A DNA stretch of 64,000 bases from assembly GCF_017894385.1 (NCBI RefSeq), contig NZ_CP059560.1:868001-932000 (forward strand), in the 5' to 3' direction. Shown here one piece after another: positions 1 through 9,730 of the stretch. This DNA is from Aromatoleum petrolei (GTDB lineage Bacteria; Pseudomonadota; Gammaproteobacteria; Burkholderiales; Rhodocyclaceae). Below the pieces are notes generated by a model. It was not told the origin of the DNA and ran no database searches. It was given only the letters and a program-made list of their open reading frames with translations. A program made the position numbers and the translations under genes. Numbering within the stretch: position 1 is the first letter of the stretch; each line of letters begins with the position of its first letter.

Positions 1-2654
1 ACCACGTTGCCGCGCAGCACGCGGATCTGCGCGCCGCGCTTGACGAGGCCCTCGAGCACGTAACAGCCCGCGACGGTACCGACCTTGGGCACGCGGAACA
101 CCTGACGGACTTCCACGAGACCGATGACATTCTCGCGCCTCTCCGGTGACAACAGCCCCGACAGCGCCGCCCTCACGTCATCCACGGCGTCGTAGATGAT
201 GTTGTAGTAGCGTATATCCACACCGAAAGTTTCGGCGAGCTTGCGTGCGCCGGCATCGGCGCGGGTGTTGAAGCCGATGATGACCGCACCCGAAGCCTGC
301 GCCAGGTTGACGTCCGACTCGGAAATCGCACCGACTGCGGAGTGGATCGCGTTGACGCGGACCTCGTCCGTGGACAGCTTGTTGAGCGCCTGAACCAGGG
401 CCTCCTGCGAACCCTGCACGTCCGCCTTGATGATCAGCGGCAGGGACTTCACCTCGCCCTCGGCCATCTGCTCGAACATGCTTTCGAGCTTGGCCGCCTG
501 CTGCTTGGCCAGCTTCACTTCGCGGAACTTGCCCTGGCGGAACAGTGCGATTTCGCGCGCCTTCTTCTCGTCGGCTAGGACAATCGCCTCGTCGCCGGCC
601 GACGGGACATCCGAAAGACCGAGGACTTCGACCGGAATGGACGGACCCGCTTCGTCGATCGCCTTGCCGTTCTCGTCGAGCATCGCACGGATGCGGCCGA
701 AGGTGGCGCCGACCAGCATGACGTCACCCTTGCGCAGGGTGCCAGACTGGACCAGCAACGATGCGACCGGACCACGTCCCTTGTCAAGGCGCGCCTCGAT
801 GATAAGGCCCTTGGCAGGCGTATCGACCGGAGCGGTCAGCTCGAGCACCTCGGCCTGCAGCAGGACGGATTCGAGCAGGCTGTCGATTCCGACACCGGTC
901 TTGGCCGACACGTTGATGAACATGACGTCGCCGCCGTACTCCTCGGGCACGACACCCTCGGCGATCAACTCCTGCTTGACGCGGTCGGGATTGGCCTCGT
1001 GCTTGTCGATCTTGTTCACCGCAACGACGATGGGCACTTCCGCCGCCTTCGCATGGTGGATCGCCTCGCGCGTCTGCGGCATCACGCCGTCATCAGCCGC
1101 GACCACGAGAATGACGATGTCGGTGGCCTTCGCGCCGCGGGCGCGCATGGCGGTAAATGCCTCGTGACCCGGGGTATCCAGGAAGGTGAGCATGCCGCGC
1201 GGCGTCTCGACGTGATAGGCGCCGATGTGCTGCGTAATGCCGCCAGCCTCACCCGAGGCGACCTTGGCGCGCCGGATGTAGTCGAGCAGCGAGGTCTTGC
1301 CGTGGTCGACGTGGCCCATGACCGTCACGACGGGCGCACGCCCTTCCACCTTGGCATCAGCCTGGGCTGCGGTCTCCTCGAGGAAGGCATCCGGGTCATC
1401 GAGCTTCGCGGCAAGTGCCTTGTGCCCCATTTCCTCGACCAGGATCATTGCGGTTTCCTGATCGAGCACCTGGTTGATAGTGACCATCGACCCCATCTTC
1501 ATCAGGGCCTTGATCACCTCGGCCGCCTTGACTGCCATCTTGTGGGCAAGGTCAGCGACGGTGATGGTCTCGGGCACGTGGATCTCGCGCACCACCGGCT
1601 CGGTCGGCATCTGGAACGCCTTGTGATCGTCCTGCTGACCCCGGCCGCGACCGCCACCACGGGCGCCACGCCACGAACCGGTCGTGGCGCCGACTTCACC
1701 GCGGGTCTTCAGGCCGCGACGCTTGGCGCTGTCACCGGCTTCAGCGGCACCCCCGCGCACACCACGCTTGGCATCCTTGCCGCCCGCCTTATCATCAGTT
1801 TTGGCGGGACGATGCAGCGTACCGGACGGCGCCTTGGCGGCATCGCGCGATTCCGGTTTAGCGGCCTCGGCGCGCTTCTCGGCTTCGGCGCGGACACGCG
1901 CTTCTTCTTCCGCGCGGCGGGCCTCGGCGGCAGCACGTGCAGCCGCTTCGCGCTCCTGCTTGGCCTTCAGATCGGCCATCTGACGCGCACGCAACTCTTC
2001 GTGACGACGCGCCTCGCGCTCGCGGGCGGCGCGCTCCTCGTCGCTGAGGATGGAAACGCGCGGACGCGGCACGGAGGCCGGTGCTGCGGCAGCGTCGTCG
2101 GCAGATTCGGCTACGGCCTGCTGCTCGGGCTCCTCGACGGATGCCTCGATGACAGGCTCAGGCTCAGGCTCAGGCTCCGGTTCGGGTTCGGGCTCGATGA
2201 TCGGCTCCGGCTCGACCTCGACGACGGGCGCGATTTCGACAGGGGGAGTCTCGGGCACGACCTCGGCCACTGGCTCGACCATCCCGTCAGCCTCGACCGT
2301 TGCCAGCGCTTCCTCGAGCGAGGACACGTCGCCGGCACCAATCTCGCCACCCAGTTCGTCACGCTTGACGAACACGCGCTTCTTGCGCACCTCGACCTGA
2401 ACGGTACGGGCGCGGCCGGACGAGTCGGTCGCGCGGATTTCGGACGTCTGCTTGCGGGTCAGCGTGATCTTGCCCTTGGGCTGGCTGTCGCCATGGGAAC
2501 GACGCAGGTACTCGAGCAACCGCGCCTTGTCCTGCTCGGTCAGCAACTGGTCGGGGCTGGTCTTCTCAACACCGGCTTTCTGCAACTGCTCGAGCAGTAC
2601 CGCTGCCGGCATTCTTAGTTCGCCGGCGAACTGGTTTACGCTCATTTGTTCCAT
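1..2654 (-). CDS. infB: translation initiation factor IF-2 (C-terminus outside window)
   Basis: GTPase that places initiator fMet-tRNA on the 30S subunit. About 884 codons are visible. The protein opens with the IF2 N-terminal fold ([17 protein letters not shown]), continues through a long charged linker containing a Glu-Pro repeat, and reaches the G domain, where GHVDHGKT (G1) is encoded near 1290-1325. The last few dozen residues lie beyond position 1. I chose the ATG at 2654 over the in-frame ATG at 2645 because a GGGGAGGG ribosome site lies just upstream and IF-2 proteins commonly begin M-x-Q-M-S-V. It follows nusA by 17 bp in the rimP-nusA-infB operon. Identification is secure. Confidence 0.97.
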   Translation of the reverse strand, partial: MEQMSVNQFAGELRMPAAVLLEQLQKAGVEKTSPDQLLTEQDKARLLEYLRRSHGDSQPKGKITLTRKQTSEIRATDSSGRARTVQVEVRKKRVFVKRDELGGEIGAGDVSSLEEALATVEADGMVEPVAEVVPETPPVEIAPVVEVEPEPIIEPEPEPEPEPEPEPVIEASVEEPEQQAVAESADDAAAAPASVPRPRVSILSDEERAAREREARRHEELRARQMADLKAKQEREAAARAAAEARRAEEEARVRAEAEKRAEAAKPESRDAAKAPSGTLHRPAKTDDKAGGKDAKRGVRGGAAEAGDSAKRRGLKTRGEVGATTGSWRGARGGGRGRGQQDDHKAFQMPTEPVVREIHVPETITVADLAHKMAVKAAEVIKALMKMGSMVTINQVLDQETAMILVEEMGHKALAAKLDDPDAFLEETAAQADAKVEGRAPVVTVMGHVDHGKTSLLDYIRRAKVASGEAGGITQHIGAYHVETPRGMLTFLDTPGHEAFTAMRARGAKATDIVILVVAADDGVMPQTREAIHHAKAAEVPIVVAVNKIDKHEANPDRVKQELIAEGVVPEEYGGDVMFINVSAKTGVGIDSLLESVLLQAEVLELTAPVDTPAKGLIIEARLDKGRGPVASLLVQSGTLRKGDVMLVGATFGRIRAMLDENGKAIDEAGPSIPVEVLGLSDVPSAGDEAIVLADEKKAREIALFRQGKFREVKLAKQQAAKLESMFEQMAEGEVKSLPLIIKADVQGSQEALVQALNKLSTDEVRVNAIHSAVGAISESDVNLAQASGAVIIGFNTRADAGARKLAETFGVDIRYYNIIYDAVDDVRAALSGLLSPERRENVIGLVEVRQVFRVPKVGTVAGCYVLEGLVKRGAQIRVLRGNV
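2140..2222 (-). repeat. Glu-Pro dipeptide repeat tract inside infB
   Basis: A short tandem hexanucleotide-like run (GAG/GAA then CCT/CCG/CCC on the minus strand) encodes about seven consecutive Glu-Pro pairs, interrupted by Ile-Ile and flanked by Val-Glu pairs, in the IF-2 linker. It is in frame and looks like a flexible acidic spacer. Such tracts are prone to length change by slippage. Confidence 0.85.
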
Positions 2655-2671
2655 CAGTCAGTGCCCTCCCC

Positions 2672-4147
2672 TCATTCTTCGAACCAGTGCGCGCGCGCGA
2701 CGGAAATCAGCGCGCTGGCACGTTCTTGTTCGATTCCGGCGATTTCAACGAGCTCATCGACTGCGAGATCGGCCAGATCATCGCGGGTACGCACGCCATG
2801 CTCGGCCAGCTTGGCGGCGAGCGGCTTATCCATCCCTTCGAGATTGATCAGATCGTCGGAAACATTTTCCAGCTGCTCTTCGGTCACGATGGCCTCGGTG
2901 AGCAGGACGTTGCGCGCACGATTGCGCAGCTCGTTGACCGTCTCTTCATCGAAGGCTTCGATTTCGAGCATTTCGGCGAGCGGCACGTACGCGATTTCTT
3001 CGAGCGACGAGAAACCTTCGTCGATCAGGATGTCGGCGAGTTCCTCGTCGACGTCGAGCTTGTCCATGAACAACTGGCGCAGGCTCTGGCGCTCCTGGCC
3101 AGACTTCTGCGCAGACTCTTCTTCGCTCATCAGATTGATGGTCCAGCCGGTCAGCTCGGACGCGAGCTTCACGTTCTGCCCGTTGCGGCCGATCGCGATC
3201 GCGAGGTTGTTGTCGTCGACGACGACATCCATGCTGTGCTTTTCCTCATCCACAACGATGGACACGACCTCGGCGGGTTGCAGCGCGGAGATGACGAACT
3301 GTGCGGGATCCGGCGACCAAACGATGATGTCGATCTGCTCGCCGGCGATCTCGTTGCGCACGGCGGTCACGCGCGAGCCGCGCAGACCGACGCAGGTGCC
3401 GATCGGATCGATACGTGAGTCGTTCGACTGCACGGCGATCTTCGCACGCAGACCAGGGTCGCGGGCGCAAGCCTTGATTGCGAGGAGGCCGTCCTCGATC
3501 TCGGGGACCTCGAGCTCGAACAGCTTGCCAAGGAAGTCCGGCGCCGTCCGCGACAGGATCAACTGGGGACCGCGGGCACCACGATCGATGCGCAGCAGAA
3601 AGGCCTTCACGCGATCGCCGACGCGCAGGTTCTCGCGCGGGATCATCTGATCGCGGGGAATCATGGCCTCGAGACGCCCGACCTCGATGATCGCGTTGCC
3701 GCGCTCCATGCGCTTGATCGAGCCCGAAACGAGGTGTTCCTTGCGATCGAGAAAGTCGTTGAGCACCTGTTCGCGCTCGGCATCGCGGATGCGCTGCAGG
3801 ATCACCTGCTTGGCGGCCTGGGCGCCGATGCGGCCGAAGTCGATCGGCTCGAGCGGTTCCTCGATGTATTCGCCGACCTGGATGCCGGGCTGCACGTCGC
3901 GGGCATCGATGATGCCCATCTCGGCCTCGTCGTTGACGACCTCCTCGTCGGGCAGCACCACCCAGCGGCGAAAGGACTCGTAATCGCCCGTCTCGCGGTC
4001 GATCGTCACGCGCACATCGGCTTCGTCATTGATACGTTTTTTCGTCGCAGAGGCAAGCGCCGTTTCCAGGGCACCGAAGACGATGTCCTTGGCCACATTT
4101 TTTTCGCGCGCCAGCGCATCGACAAGCAGCAAAATCTCGCGGCTCAT
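2672..4147 (-). CDS. nusA: transcription termination/antitermination protein NusA
   Basis: NusA binds RNA polymerase and nascent RNA and controls pausing, termination and antitermination. The 491-residue length matches proteobacterial NusA. The N-terminal RNAP-binding domain ([20 protein letters not shown]) is followed by an S1 domain, two KH domains ([19 protein letters not shown] near residues 305-325) and two acidic C-terminal repeats ([33 protein letters not shown]). It is the middle gene of rimP-nusA-infB. NusA is known to autoregulate this operon in E. coli, which bears on the terminator hairpin seen in the leader here. Confidence 0.98.
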   Translation of the reverse strand: MSREILLLVDALAREKNVAKDIVFGALETALASATKKRINDEADVRVTIDRETGDYESFRRWVVLPDEEVVNDEAEMGIIDARDVQPGIQVGEYIEEPLEPIDFGRIGAQAAKQVILQRIRDAEREQVLNDFLDRKEHLVSGSIKRMERGNAIIEVGRLEAMIPRDQMIPRENLRVGDRVKAFLLRIDRGARGPQLILSRTAPDFLGKLFELEVPEIEDGLLAIKACARDPGLRAKIAVQSNDSRIDPIGTCVGLRGSRVTAVRNEIAGEQIDIIVWSPDPAQFVISALQPAEVVSIVVDEEKHSMDVVVDDNNLAIAIGRNGQNVKLASELTGWTINLMSEEESAQKSGQERQSLRQLFMDKLDVDEELADILIDEGFSSLEEIAYVPLAEMLEIEAFDEETVNELRNRARNVLLTEAIVTEEQLENVSDDLINLEGMDKPLAAKLAEHGVRTRDDLADLAVDELVEIAGIEQERASALISVARAHWFEE

Positions 4148-4171
4148 TAATCAAAATCTCCACACACGAAT

Positions 4172-4600
4172 TCAAAATCTGGGCACGAGACGCGCCTTCT
4201 CGACCTCGTCGAAGGGAAGGGCCACATCCCCCTTCCCGGTGCTCAGATGCACCACACCTTCGGCAAAGCCAGTGAGCACGCCGGCAAAATTCCGTTGATT
4301 GCCGATCGGCATACGCAGGCGAACCTGCACCTCGCTACCGACAAAGCGCTCGAAATCGGCAGCCTTCTTGAGCGGCCGATCGAGCCCGGGCGAGGAAACC
4401 TCAAGTCGATCGTAGTCCACGTTTTCGACCTCGAAAACGCGCGTCAACTGGTTGCTGACAGTCGCGCAATCATCGACGTTCACTCCACGCTCGATATCGA
4501 TGAACACGCGCATCAACCGCCCCTTAGGGGAAGTCTCGAAATCCACCAGTTCGAAACCCAGGCCGGTGACCACCTGTTCGACCAGACGTTCGACGTCCAT
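4172..4600 (-). CDS. rimP: ribosome maturation factor RimP
   Basis: RimP assists assembly of the 30S subunit. The reading frame remains open 19 codons further upstream, but the sensible start is the ATG at 4600 (MDVERLVEQVVTGLGFELVD), giving 142 residues, close to the family length; the upstream extension would be translated from the terminator hairpin. The RimP N-terminal domain carries the SPGLDRPLKK motif (residues about 70-79), followed by the SH3-like C-terminal domain. It is the first gene of the operon, 24 bp before nusA. Confidence 0.95.
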   Translation of the reverse strand: MDVERLVEQVVTGLGFELVDFETSPKGRLMRVFIDIERGVNVDDCATVSNQLTRVFEVENVDYDRLEVSSPGLDRPLKKAADFERFVGSEVQVRLRMPIGNQRNFAGVLTGFAEGVVHLSTGKGDVALPFDEVEKARLVPRF

Positions 4601-4616
4601 TTCCACGCCCACAAAT

Positions 4617-4638
4617 AAAAAATGGGCGTAACGCCCAT
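4617..4638 (-). terminator. intrinsic terminator / possible attenuator in the rimP leader
   Basis: On the minus strand ATGGGCG-TTA-CGCCCAT forms a perfect 7-bp stem followed by six U residues, a textbook intrinsic terminator. It ends 17 bp before the rimP start codon and lies downstream of the promoter at 4698-4726. It can therefore terminate rluB-operon transcripts, but it must also be read through for rimP-nusA-infB to be expressed from that promoter. Confidence 0.8.
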
Positions 4639-4663
4639 CTTTGTTGATTCCATCCACAAAACG

Positions 4664-4682
4664 ACACCGGCAAGGAAGCCGG
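4664..4682 (-). other. second leader hairpin upstream of rimP
   Basis: In the same leader, ACCGGC-TTCCTT-GCCGGT on the minus strand can form a 6-bp stem with a 6-nt loop, about 25 nt before the terminator hairpin. It could help fold the leader or act as a pause hairpin. Function is inferred from position only. Confidence 0.5.
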
Positions 4683-4697
4683 TATCAAAGCTTTGCG

Positions 4698-4726
4698 ATT
4701 ATAACAGCCCCATTGAAAACAGGCAA
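4698..4726 (-). promoter_or_regulatory. sigma70 promoter of rimP-nusA-infB
   Basis: On the minus strand the -35 box TTGCCT (4721-4726) and a perfect -10 box TATAAT (4698-4703) are separated by exactly 17 bp. Transcription should start near 4691, giving a leader of about 90 nt before rimP. Confidence 0.8.
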
Positions 4727-4754
4727 TTGCGACACCGGCCGCGCGCACACCCCC

Positions 4755-5756
4755 TCATGCCCGCCCGCGCGGCGTGGTGCGGTGCAGCCGGACCTGGCGC
4801 TCCTTTTCTGCGGTGCGCGCCGAAACCTGACGCTGCGGCTGCGGAACGCCGGCGAGTTTGCACACCTCTTCCTCAGGCATCTCCATCCACATGCCGCGCT
4901 TGAGGCGCGAGGACAGTGTCACCGGGCCGTAACGCACGCGCATCAGGCGGCTGACAGTCAGCCCGACGGCTTCGAACATTCGTCGCACCTCGCGATTGCG
5001 CCCCTCGGACAAGGTGACCTTGTACCAATGATTGGCCCCCTCCCCGCCCTGATCGGTGAGGCTCGTGAAGCGCGCAAGTCCATCCTCGAGCTGAATGCCC
5101 GTCTTCAGCGACTCGATCTGTTCTTCGGTGAGTTCGCCTAGCAGGCGCACCGCATACTCCCGCTCCAGTTCGTAGCGCGGGTGCATGAGCCGGTTGGCGA
5201 GAGCGCCGTCGTTGGTGAACAGCAGCAGGCCCGAGGTGTTGAAGTCGAGGCGACCGACGGCGATCCAGCGCCCCTTGCGCAAAAGCGGCAGGCGCTCGAA
5301 GACGGTGGGCCGCCCTTCCGGATCCTCGCGCGAGACGATTTCGCCTTCGGGCTTGTGGTAGATCAGCACGCGCGGAGCGCGCGCCGTAAATCTTACCGAA
5401 AGGAGCTTGCCGTTGAGCTTTACGCGATCGCCGGGGCCGATTTTCTGTCCCAGTTCGGCAGGTTCGCCATTGACGGTGATGCGCCCGGCGACGACCCATT
5501 CCTCGATCTCGCGCCGCGAACCGATTCCGAGGCGGGCGAGGACTTTCTGCAGCCGCTCCGGTTCGTGCTCTTCCTGCGGCGCCCCGCGAGCGGCGGCCGG
5601 CCCGCGCCGCTGGGGCAACTCGCGCGCCGTCTCCGCGGGCATGTCAACGCTGCCCGGCTGACGGGCGCCATGGGGGCGCAGCGGACCCGCCGCAGGCTCA
5701 GCCTTCTTCTTCGTTGGCGGCCGGAGCGGCCGATTCGATTTCTTTGGTGTCGACAA
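4755..5756 (-). CDS. rluB: 23S rRNA pseudouridine synthase RluB
   Basis: Modifies a uridine of 23S rRNA (position 2605 in E. coli). An S4 RNA-binding domain ([20 protein letters not shown]) precedes the RsuA/RluB-type catalytic domain, with [17 protein letters not shown] carrying the catalytic Asp, and an Arg-rich tail. The start is uncertain. No ATG exists before 5642, which would still keep the S4 domain. TTG codons at 5756 (AAAGGA nine bases upstream) and 5774 are also possible. I favour 5756, which overlaps the 3' end of scpB by 59 bp. It is the last gene of the trpS-scpA-scpB-rluB cluster. Confidence 0.92.
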   Translation of the reverse strand: MSTPKKSNRPLRPPTKKKAEPAAGPLRPHGARQPGSVDMPAETARELPQRRGPAAARGAPQEEHEPERLQKVLARLGIGSRREIEEWVVAGRITVNGEPAELGQKIGPGDRVKLNGKLLSVRFTARAPRVLIYHKPEGEIVSREDPEGRPTVFERLPLLRKGRWIAVGRLDFNTSGLLLFTNDGALANRLMHPRYELEREYAVRLLGELTEEQIESLKTGIQLEDGLARFTSLTDQGGEGANHWYKVTLSEGRNREVRRMFEAVGLTVSRLMRVRYGPVTLSSRLKRGMWMEMPEEEVCKLAGVPQPQRQVSARTAEKERQVRLHRTTPRGRA

Positions 5757-6291
5757 GATCCATGATCCTTTCAATTTCGGTTAACGCGGGCAATTCGGTG
5801 AGGCTGCGCAGGCCCAGATCGTCGAGAAAGCGCCGCGTCGTCGCAAACAGGGCCGGACGCCCCGGCGTATCGCGATGGCCGACGATGTCTACCCACCCAC
5901 GCGACTCCAGCGTCTTCAACACGCTGGGAGACACTGCAACGCCGCGGATGTCCTCTATGTCTCCACGCGTGACAGGCTGACGATAGGCGATGATCGCAAG
6001 CGTTTCCAGTACGGCGCGTGAATACTTCGGCGGTTTTTCTTCCTTCAGCCGATCGAGGAACACCTGGTACTCCGGTCGCGTCTGGAAACGCCAGCCGGAG
6101 GCGATCTGCACCAGCTCGACGCCCCGCCCGCCCCACTCGCCGCGGAGTTCGTCGAGCAGTCGGCGGACCAGATCGGCCCCGGGATCGGGATCGAAAAGGC
6201 GGCGTACGTCCGCGACCTGCAGCGGCGCAGTTGCTGCCAGCAGAGCCGTCTCGATCACGCGCTTGAAGTCTTCAGGCGTCGTTGGCTGCAT
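5698..6291 (-). CDS. scpB: segregation and condensation protein ScpB
   Basis: ScpB is the winged-helix partner of ScpA and SMC in chromosome condensation. The 197-residue protein contains the typical segment [20 protein letters not shown] (about residues 80-100) and the [18 protein letters not shown] region. The ATG at 6291 ([11 protein letters not shown]) was chosen over an upstream TTG at 6297. It overlaps the end of scpA by 20 bp, so the pair is probably translationally coupled. Confidence 0.95.
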   Translation of the reverse strand: MQPTTPEDFKRVIETALLAATAPLQVADVRRLFDPDPGADLVRRLLDELRGEWGGRGVELVQIASGWRFQTRPEYQVFLDRLKEEKPPKYSRAVLETLAIIAYRQPVTRGDIEDIRGVAVSPSVLKTLESRGWVDIVGHRDTPGRPALFATTRRFLDDLGLRSLTELPALTEIERIMDLVDTKEIESAAPAANEEEG

Positions 6292-7102
6292 CGGCAAGCT
6301 TCACGTAGATCGGCGCGAAGGGCTCGTTCTGGGCGACGTGGACCAGCTTTTCCTTCACGAGCTCGAGCACCGCGAGGAAACTCACGACCAGACTGGCAGG
6401 ACCGCGCGCGGACTCGAACAGGGTGTCGAAGACGACGAAGCCGCCGTCAGCCAGCTTGCGCAGGATCGTCGTCATGTGTTCGCGCACCGACAGCTCATCG
6501 CGCTTCACCTGGTGATGCTGCGTCAGCCGGGCCTTCTTCATGATCTTGAGCCAGGCGAACTGCAGGTCGTGGAGACTGACCTCGGGCAGGCGCTCGATGA
6601 CTTTCTCGGCGACGAAGATGCCGACCCATTCGTGGTCGCGCTCGATTCGCGGCATGGCGTCGAGCCGCGCAGCCGCCATCTTCATCTGCTCGTATTCGAG
6701 CAGCCTGCGTACCAGTTCGGCGCGCGGGTCGAGCGATTCGTCCTCGCTCTCGCGCGGTGGGCGCGGCAGCAACATGCGCGACTTGATCTCCAGCAGCGTC
6801 GCGGCCATGAGCAGATAGTCGGCTGCGAGTTCGAGGTTGTGTCGGCGCATCGCCTCGACATAGACGAGGTACTGCTCGGTGAGCGGCGCCATCGGGATGT
6901 CGAGGATGTTCAGGTTGGCCTTGCGGATCAGGTAGAGCAGCAGGTCGAGCGGCCCCTCGAAGGCGTCGAGGAAGATTTCGAGCGCGTCGGGCGGGATGTA
7001 GAGATCCTTGGGCAGCTCGAGCATCGGCTCGCCGTACAGGCGAGCGAAGACCTCGACCGGGACGGGTGTCTCGGCCGGAGCCAGTGCAAGCGGCATGTTC
7101 AT
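6272..7102 (-). CDS. scpA: segregation and condensation protein ScpA
   Basis: ScpA is the kleisin that bridges the SMC heads. The family hallmark [19 protein letters not shown] is present near residues 45-65, followed by [22 protein letters not shown] and a C-terminal winged-helix region. The start is the ATG at 7102 (MNMPLALAP), or the ATG two codons later; the longer open frame overlaps the trpS stop. It begins 37 bp after trpS and overlaps scpB, fitting one transcript with trpS. Confidence 0.95.
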   Translation of the reverse strand: MNMPLALAPAETPVPVEVFARLYGEPMLELPKDLYIPPDALEIFLDAFEGPLDLLLYLIRKANLNILDIPMAPLTEQYLVYVEAMRRHNLELAADYLLMAATLLEIKSRMLLPRPPRESEDESLDPRAELVRRLLEYEQMKMAAARLDAMPRIERDHEWVGIFVAEKVIERLPEVSLHDLQFAWLKIMKKARLTQHHQVKRDELSVREHMTTILRKLADGGFVVFDTLFESARGPASLVVSFLAVLELVKEKLVHVAQNEPFAPIYVKLADAANDA

Positions 7103-7139
7103 GCCACGCTCATCCTGCAAGCCACAGTCTGTCGGTGCG

Positions 7140-8342
7140 TCAGCGATATGAGAGGCCCATCGCCTCGCGCACGTCGCGCATCGTCTCTTCGGCGAGCACA
7201 GCGGCGCGTTCGCAGCCGTCGGCGACAATGCGCCGCATCAGGGCGGGGTCGTCGAGGTAGCGCTGGGCGCGCTCGTGCATGATGACCTGTTCCTTGAGGA
7301 CGCCGTCGATGACCGGCTGCTTGCACTCGATACAACCGATGCCGGCGCTGCGGCAACCCTGCTGCACCCAGTTGCGCGTGTCATCGTCGGAGTAGATGAG
7401 ATGAAACTGCCACACCGGACACTTTTCCGGATCGCCTGGATCGGTGCGGCGCACACGTGCCGGGTCGGTCTGCATGGTGCGGATCTTCTTCGTCACCGTG
7501 GCCGGATCTTCGCGCAGGAAGATGGTGTTGCCGTAGCTTTTCGACATCTTCTGGCCGTCCAGGCCGGGCATGCGCGCGGCCTCGGTGAGGAGCGCACCCG
7601 GCTCTACGAGGATCATCTTGCCGCTGCCTTCGAGGTAGCCGTGCAGGCGCTCGAGATCGACATGGCTGACACTGCCCGCATCGCGCAGGATGAGCCGCGC
7701 CTGCTCGAGCGCTTCGGTTTCGCCTTCCTGCTGGAAGCGCTTGCGCAGCTCCTCGAACAGTTTGCCGGTCTTGCCGCCCAGCTTCTTGACGGCCTCCCTG
7801 GCCTTGTCCTCGAAGCCGGGCTCGCGCCCGAACATGTGGTTGAAGCGACGTGCGATCTCGCGAGTGAATTCGATGTGCGGAACCTGGTCTTCCCCGACGG
7901 GAACCTTGTCTGCCCGGTACAGGAGGATGTCCGCCGACATCAGCAGCGGATAGCCGAGGAAACCGTAGGTGGCGAGGTCCTTGTGGGCGAGCTTTTCCTG
8001 CTGGTCCTTGTAGGTCGGGACACGCTCGAGCCAGCCCACCGGCGAAATCATGGACAGCAGCAGGTGCAGTTCGGCGTGCTGGGGCACCTTGGACTGGATG
8101 AAGATGGTCGCCTTCTCGGGATCGACACCGGCCGCGAGCCAGTCGACGAGCATGTCCCACACGCTGTCGGTGATGACCTCCGGATTATCGTAGACCGTGG
8201 TCAATGCATGCCAGTCGGCAACGAAGAACAGGCAGGGGTATTCCTCCTGCAGTTTGACCCAGTTCTTGAGCACGCCGTGGTAGTGGCCGAGATGAAGTCG
8301 CCCGGTCGGGCGCATGCCTGAGAGAACGCGTTCTGCGTACAT
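7140..8342 (-). CDS. trpS: tryptophan--tRNA ligase
   Basis: Class I aminoacyl-tRNA synthetase charging tRNA-Trp. The HIGH-type signature lies in TGRLHLGHYHGVLKNW near residue 15 and the KMSKS loop in GQKMSKSYGN near residue 255. At 400 residues it is longer than the E. coli enzyme (334) because of an insertion around residues 195-225 and a longer C-terminus, a form seen in other beta- and gammaproteobacteria. It lies 3 bp after the M50 protease gene and 37 bp before scpA. Confidence 0.97.
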   Translation of the reverse strand: MYAERVLSGMRPTGRLHLGHYHGVLKNWVKLQEEYPCLFFVADWHALTTVYDNPEVITDSVWDMLVDWLAAGVDPEKATIFIQSKVPQHAELHLLLSMISPVGWLERVPTYKDQQEKLAHKDLATYGFLGYPLLMSADILLYRADKVPVGEDQVPHIEFTREIARRFNHMFGREPGFEDKAREAVKKLGGKTGKLFEELRKRFQQEGETEALEQARLILRDAGSVSHVDLERLHGYLEGSGKMILVEPGALLTEAARMPGLDGQKMSKSYGNTIFLREDPATVTKKIRTMQTDPARVRRTDPGDPEKCPVWQFHLIYSDDDTRNWVQQGCRSAGIGCIECKQPVIDGVLKEQVIMHERAQRYLDDPALMRRIVADGCERAAVLAEETMRDVREAMGLSYR

Positions 8343-8345
8343 GAT

Positions 8346-9005
8346 TTAAAACCCGAAAAGCGTCGCGAGAAGGATCTGAAAGAGTGCGATCAGCGGCCAC
8401 AGGATTTGGCCGAGGATGCCGGTGAAAAGGAGCACGAGAAGAATCGGGAAGCCGTAGGGCTCGATACGCGCGAATTTCCACGCCAGCCGGTGCGGCAGCA
8501 GGCTGACGACGATGCGACCGCCATCGAGCGGCGGAATCGGCAGGAGATTGAGCAGCATCAGCACCGAATTGATCTGGATGCCGGCCATGCCCATCTCGCG
8601 CATCGGTTCCGCGTACATGCCGTGCGGATCGGACATGCCGAACTTCAGCAGCAGCGCCCAACCGAGCGCCATCAGGAAATTCATGAACGGCCCTGCCGCC
8701 GCCACCCAGAGCATGTCGGCCTTGGGCCGGCGCAGGCGATTGAAATTGACGGGCACCGGCTTCGCCCAGCCGAACAGCATTCCTCCGCTCCCCAGCAGCG
8801 AACTGAGCGCGAGGATGGCACCCGGCACGATCACGGTTCCGACCGGATCGATGTGCTTGAAGGGATTGAGGGTGATGCGTCCCTCGAGCTCCGCCGTGGG
8901 ATCGCCGAAATGCCGCGCCACATAGCCGTGCGCAGCCTCGTGCAGCGTGATGGCAAGCAGCACCGGCAAGGCCCAGATGGCAAGGGTGGCGATCAGCGAT
9001 TCCAT
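8346..9005 (-). CDS. site-2 protease family (M50) membrane protein
   Basis: A small multi-pass membrane metalloprotease homologue of about 219 residues. The zinc motif HEAAH lies in a hydrophobic N-terminal helix (TLHEAAHGYVARHFGD). A second conserved segment, LLNLLPIPPLDGG, supplies the NPDG-like Asp ligand. It has no PDZ domain, so it is the minimal rhomboid-sized M50 form rather than RseP. The substrate is unknown. The ATG at 9005 was chosen over an in-frame TTG. It sits between the yciO-like gene and trpS, an arrangement often seen in betaproteobacteria. Confidence 0.88.
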   Translation of the reverse strand: MESLIATLAIWALPVLLAITLHEAAHGYVARHFGDPTAELEGRITLNPFKHIDPVGTVIVPGAILALSSLLGSGGMLFGWAKPVPVNFNRLRRPKADMLWVAAAGPFMNFLMALGWALLLKFGMSDPHGMYAEPMREMGMAGIQINSVLMLLNLLPIPPLDGGRIVVSLLPHRLAWKFARIEPYGFPILLVLLFTGILGQILWPLIALFQILLATLFGF

Positions 9006-9083
9006 GAAGTCAGGGGGCAAAACGCCGCATTCTAGCAGAGCGGGGAAATCCCCCGCGTCCCCGCACGCCCTCCTCCGGCACTT

Positions 9084-9716
9084 TCAGTCGTTCTCCAGAC
9101 CGAATGGCGCCAGATCCCCGCGGCCGGCGCGGATCAGCACCGGGGCGCCCGACGTCAGGTCGATCACGGTGGTCGCCTCCGGGCCACAATAGCCGGCCTC
9201 GATGACGAGTTCGACCTGCTTCTCGAGACGTTCTCGGATTTCCTCGGGGTCCGTCAGCGGAAAATCGTCATCGGGCAGGAGGAGCGTGGAGGTGAGGATG
9301 GGCTCGTCCAGTTCCTGCAGCAGCGCGGCCACGACGGGATGCTCGGGAACGCGCAGCCCGATCGTCTTGCGCTTGGGGTGCAGCACGCGCCGGGGCAGTT
9401 CCTTCGTACCCTCGAGGATGAAGGTGTACGGGCCCGGCGTGACCGCTTTCAGCAGACGATACTGGGCATTGTCGACCCGGGCGTATTTTGCAATTTCCGA
9501 GAGGTCGCGGCACATCAGGGTGAAGTGGTGGCGCTCGTCCACCCCACGCAACCTGCGGATCCGCTGCAGGAGATCAGCATCGCCGGTGAGGCCGCCGAGC
9601 GCGTAGGCCGAATCGGTGGGGAAAGCGACCAGCCCGCCGGCGCGCATGATCTCCGCCGCCTGGCGGATCAGCCGCGGTTGGGGAAACTCGGGGTGAAGCG
9701 AAAAGAACTGGGCCAT
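9084..9716 (-). CDS. YciO/YrdC/Sua5-family protein (L-threonylcarbamoyladenylate synthase type)
   Basis: The 210-residue YrdC-like domain begins MAQFFSLHPEFPQPR and carries the nucleotide-binding signature GGLVAFPTDSAYALG near residues 25-40, plus PGPYTFILEG and KRKTIGLRVPEHPV. Sua5/TsaC members make threonylcarbamoyl-AMP for the t6A tRNA modification. The DSAYALG variant and the length fit the YciO subgroup, whose in vivo role is less settled. It follows the PHP phosphatase gene by 14 bp, the same neighbourhood as in E. coli (yciV-yciO near trp). Confidence 0.85.
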   Translation of the reverse strand: MAQFFSLHPEFPQPRLIRQAAEIMRAGGLVAFPTDSAYALGGLTGDADLLQRIRRLRGVDERHHFTLMCRDLSEIAKYARVDNAQYRLLKAVTPGPYTFILEGTKELPRRVLHPKRKTIGLRVPEHPVVAALLQELDEPILTSTLLLPDDDFPLTDPEEIRERLEKQVELVIEAGYCGPEATTVIDLTSGAPVLIRAGRGDLAPFGLEND

Positions 9717-9730
9717 GAATGCATTCCGGA

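Noticed and set aside
999..2618. 539-codon plus-strand frame opposite infB
   Set aside because: Simple mirror of the IF-2 codon pattern; no domain or ribosome site.
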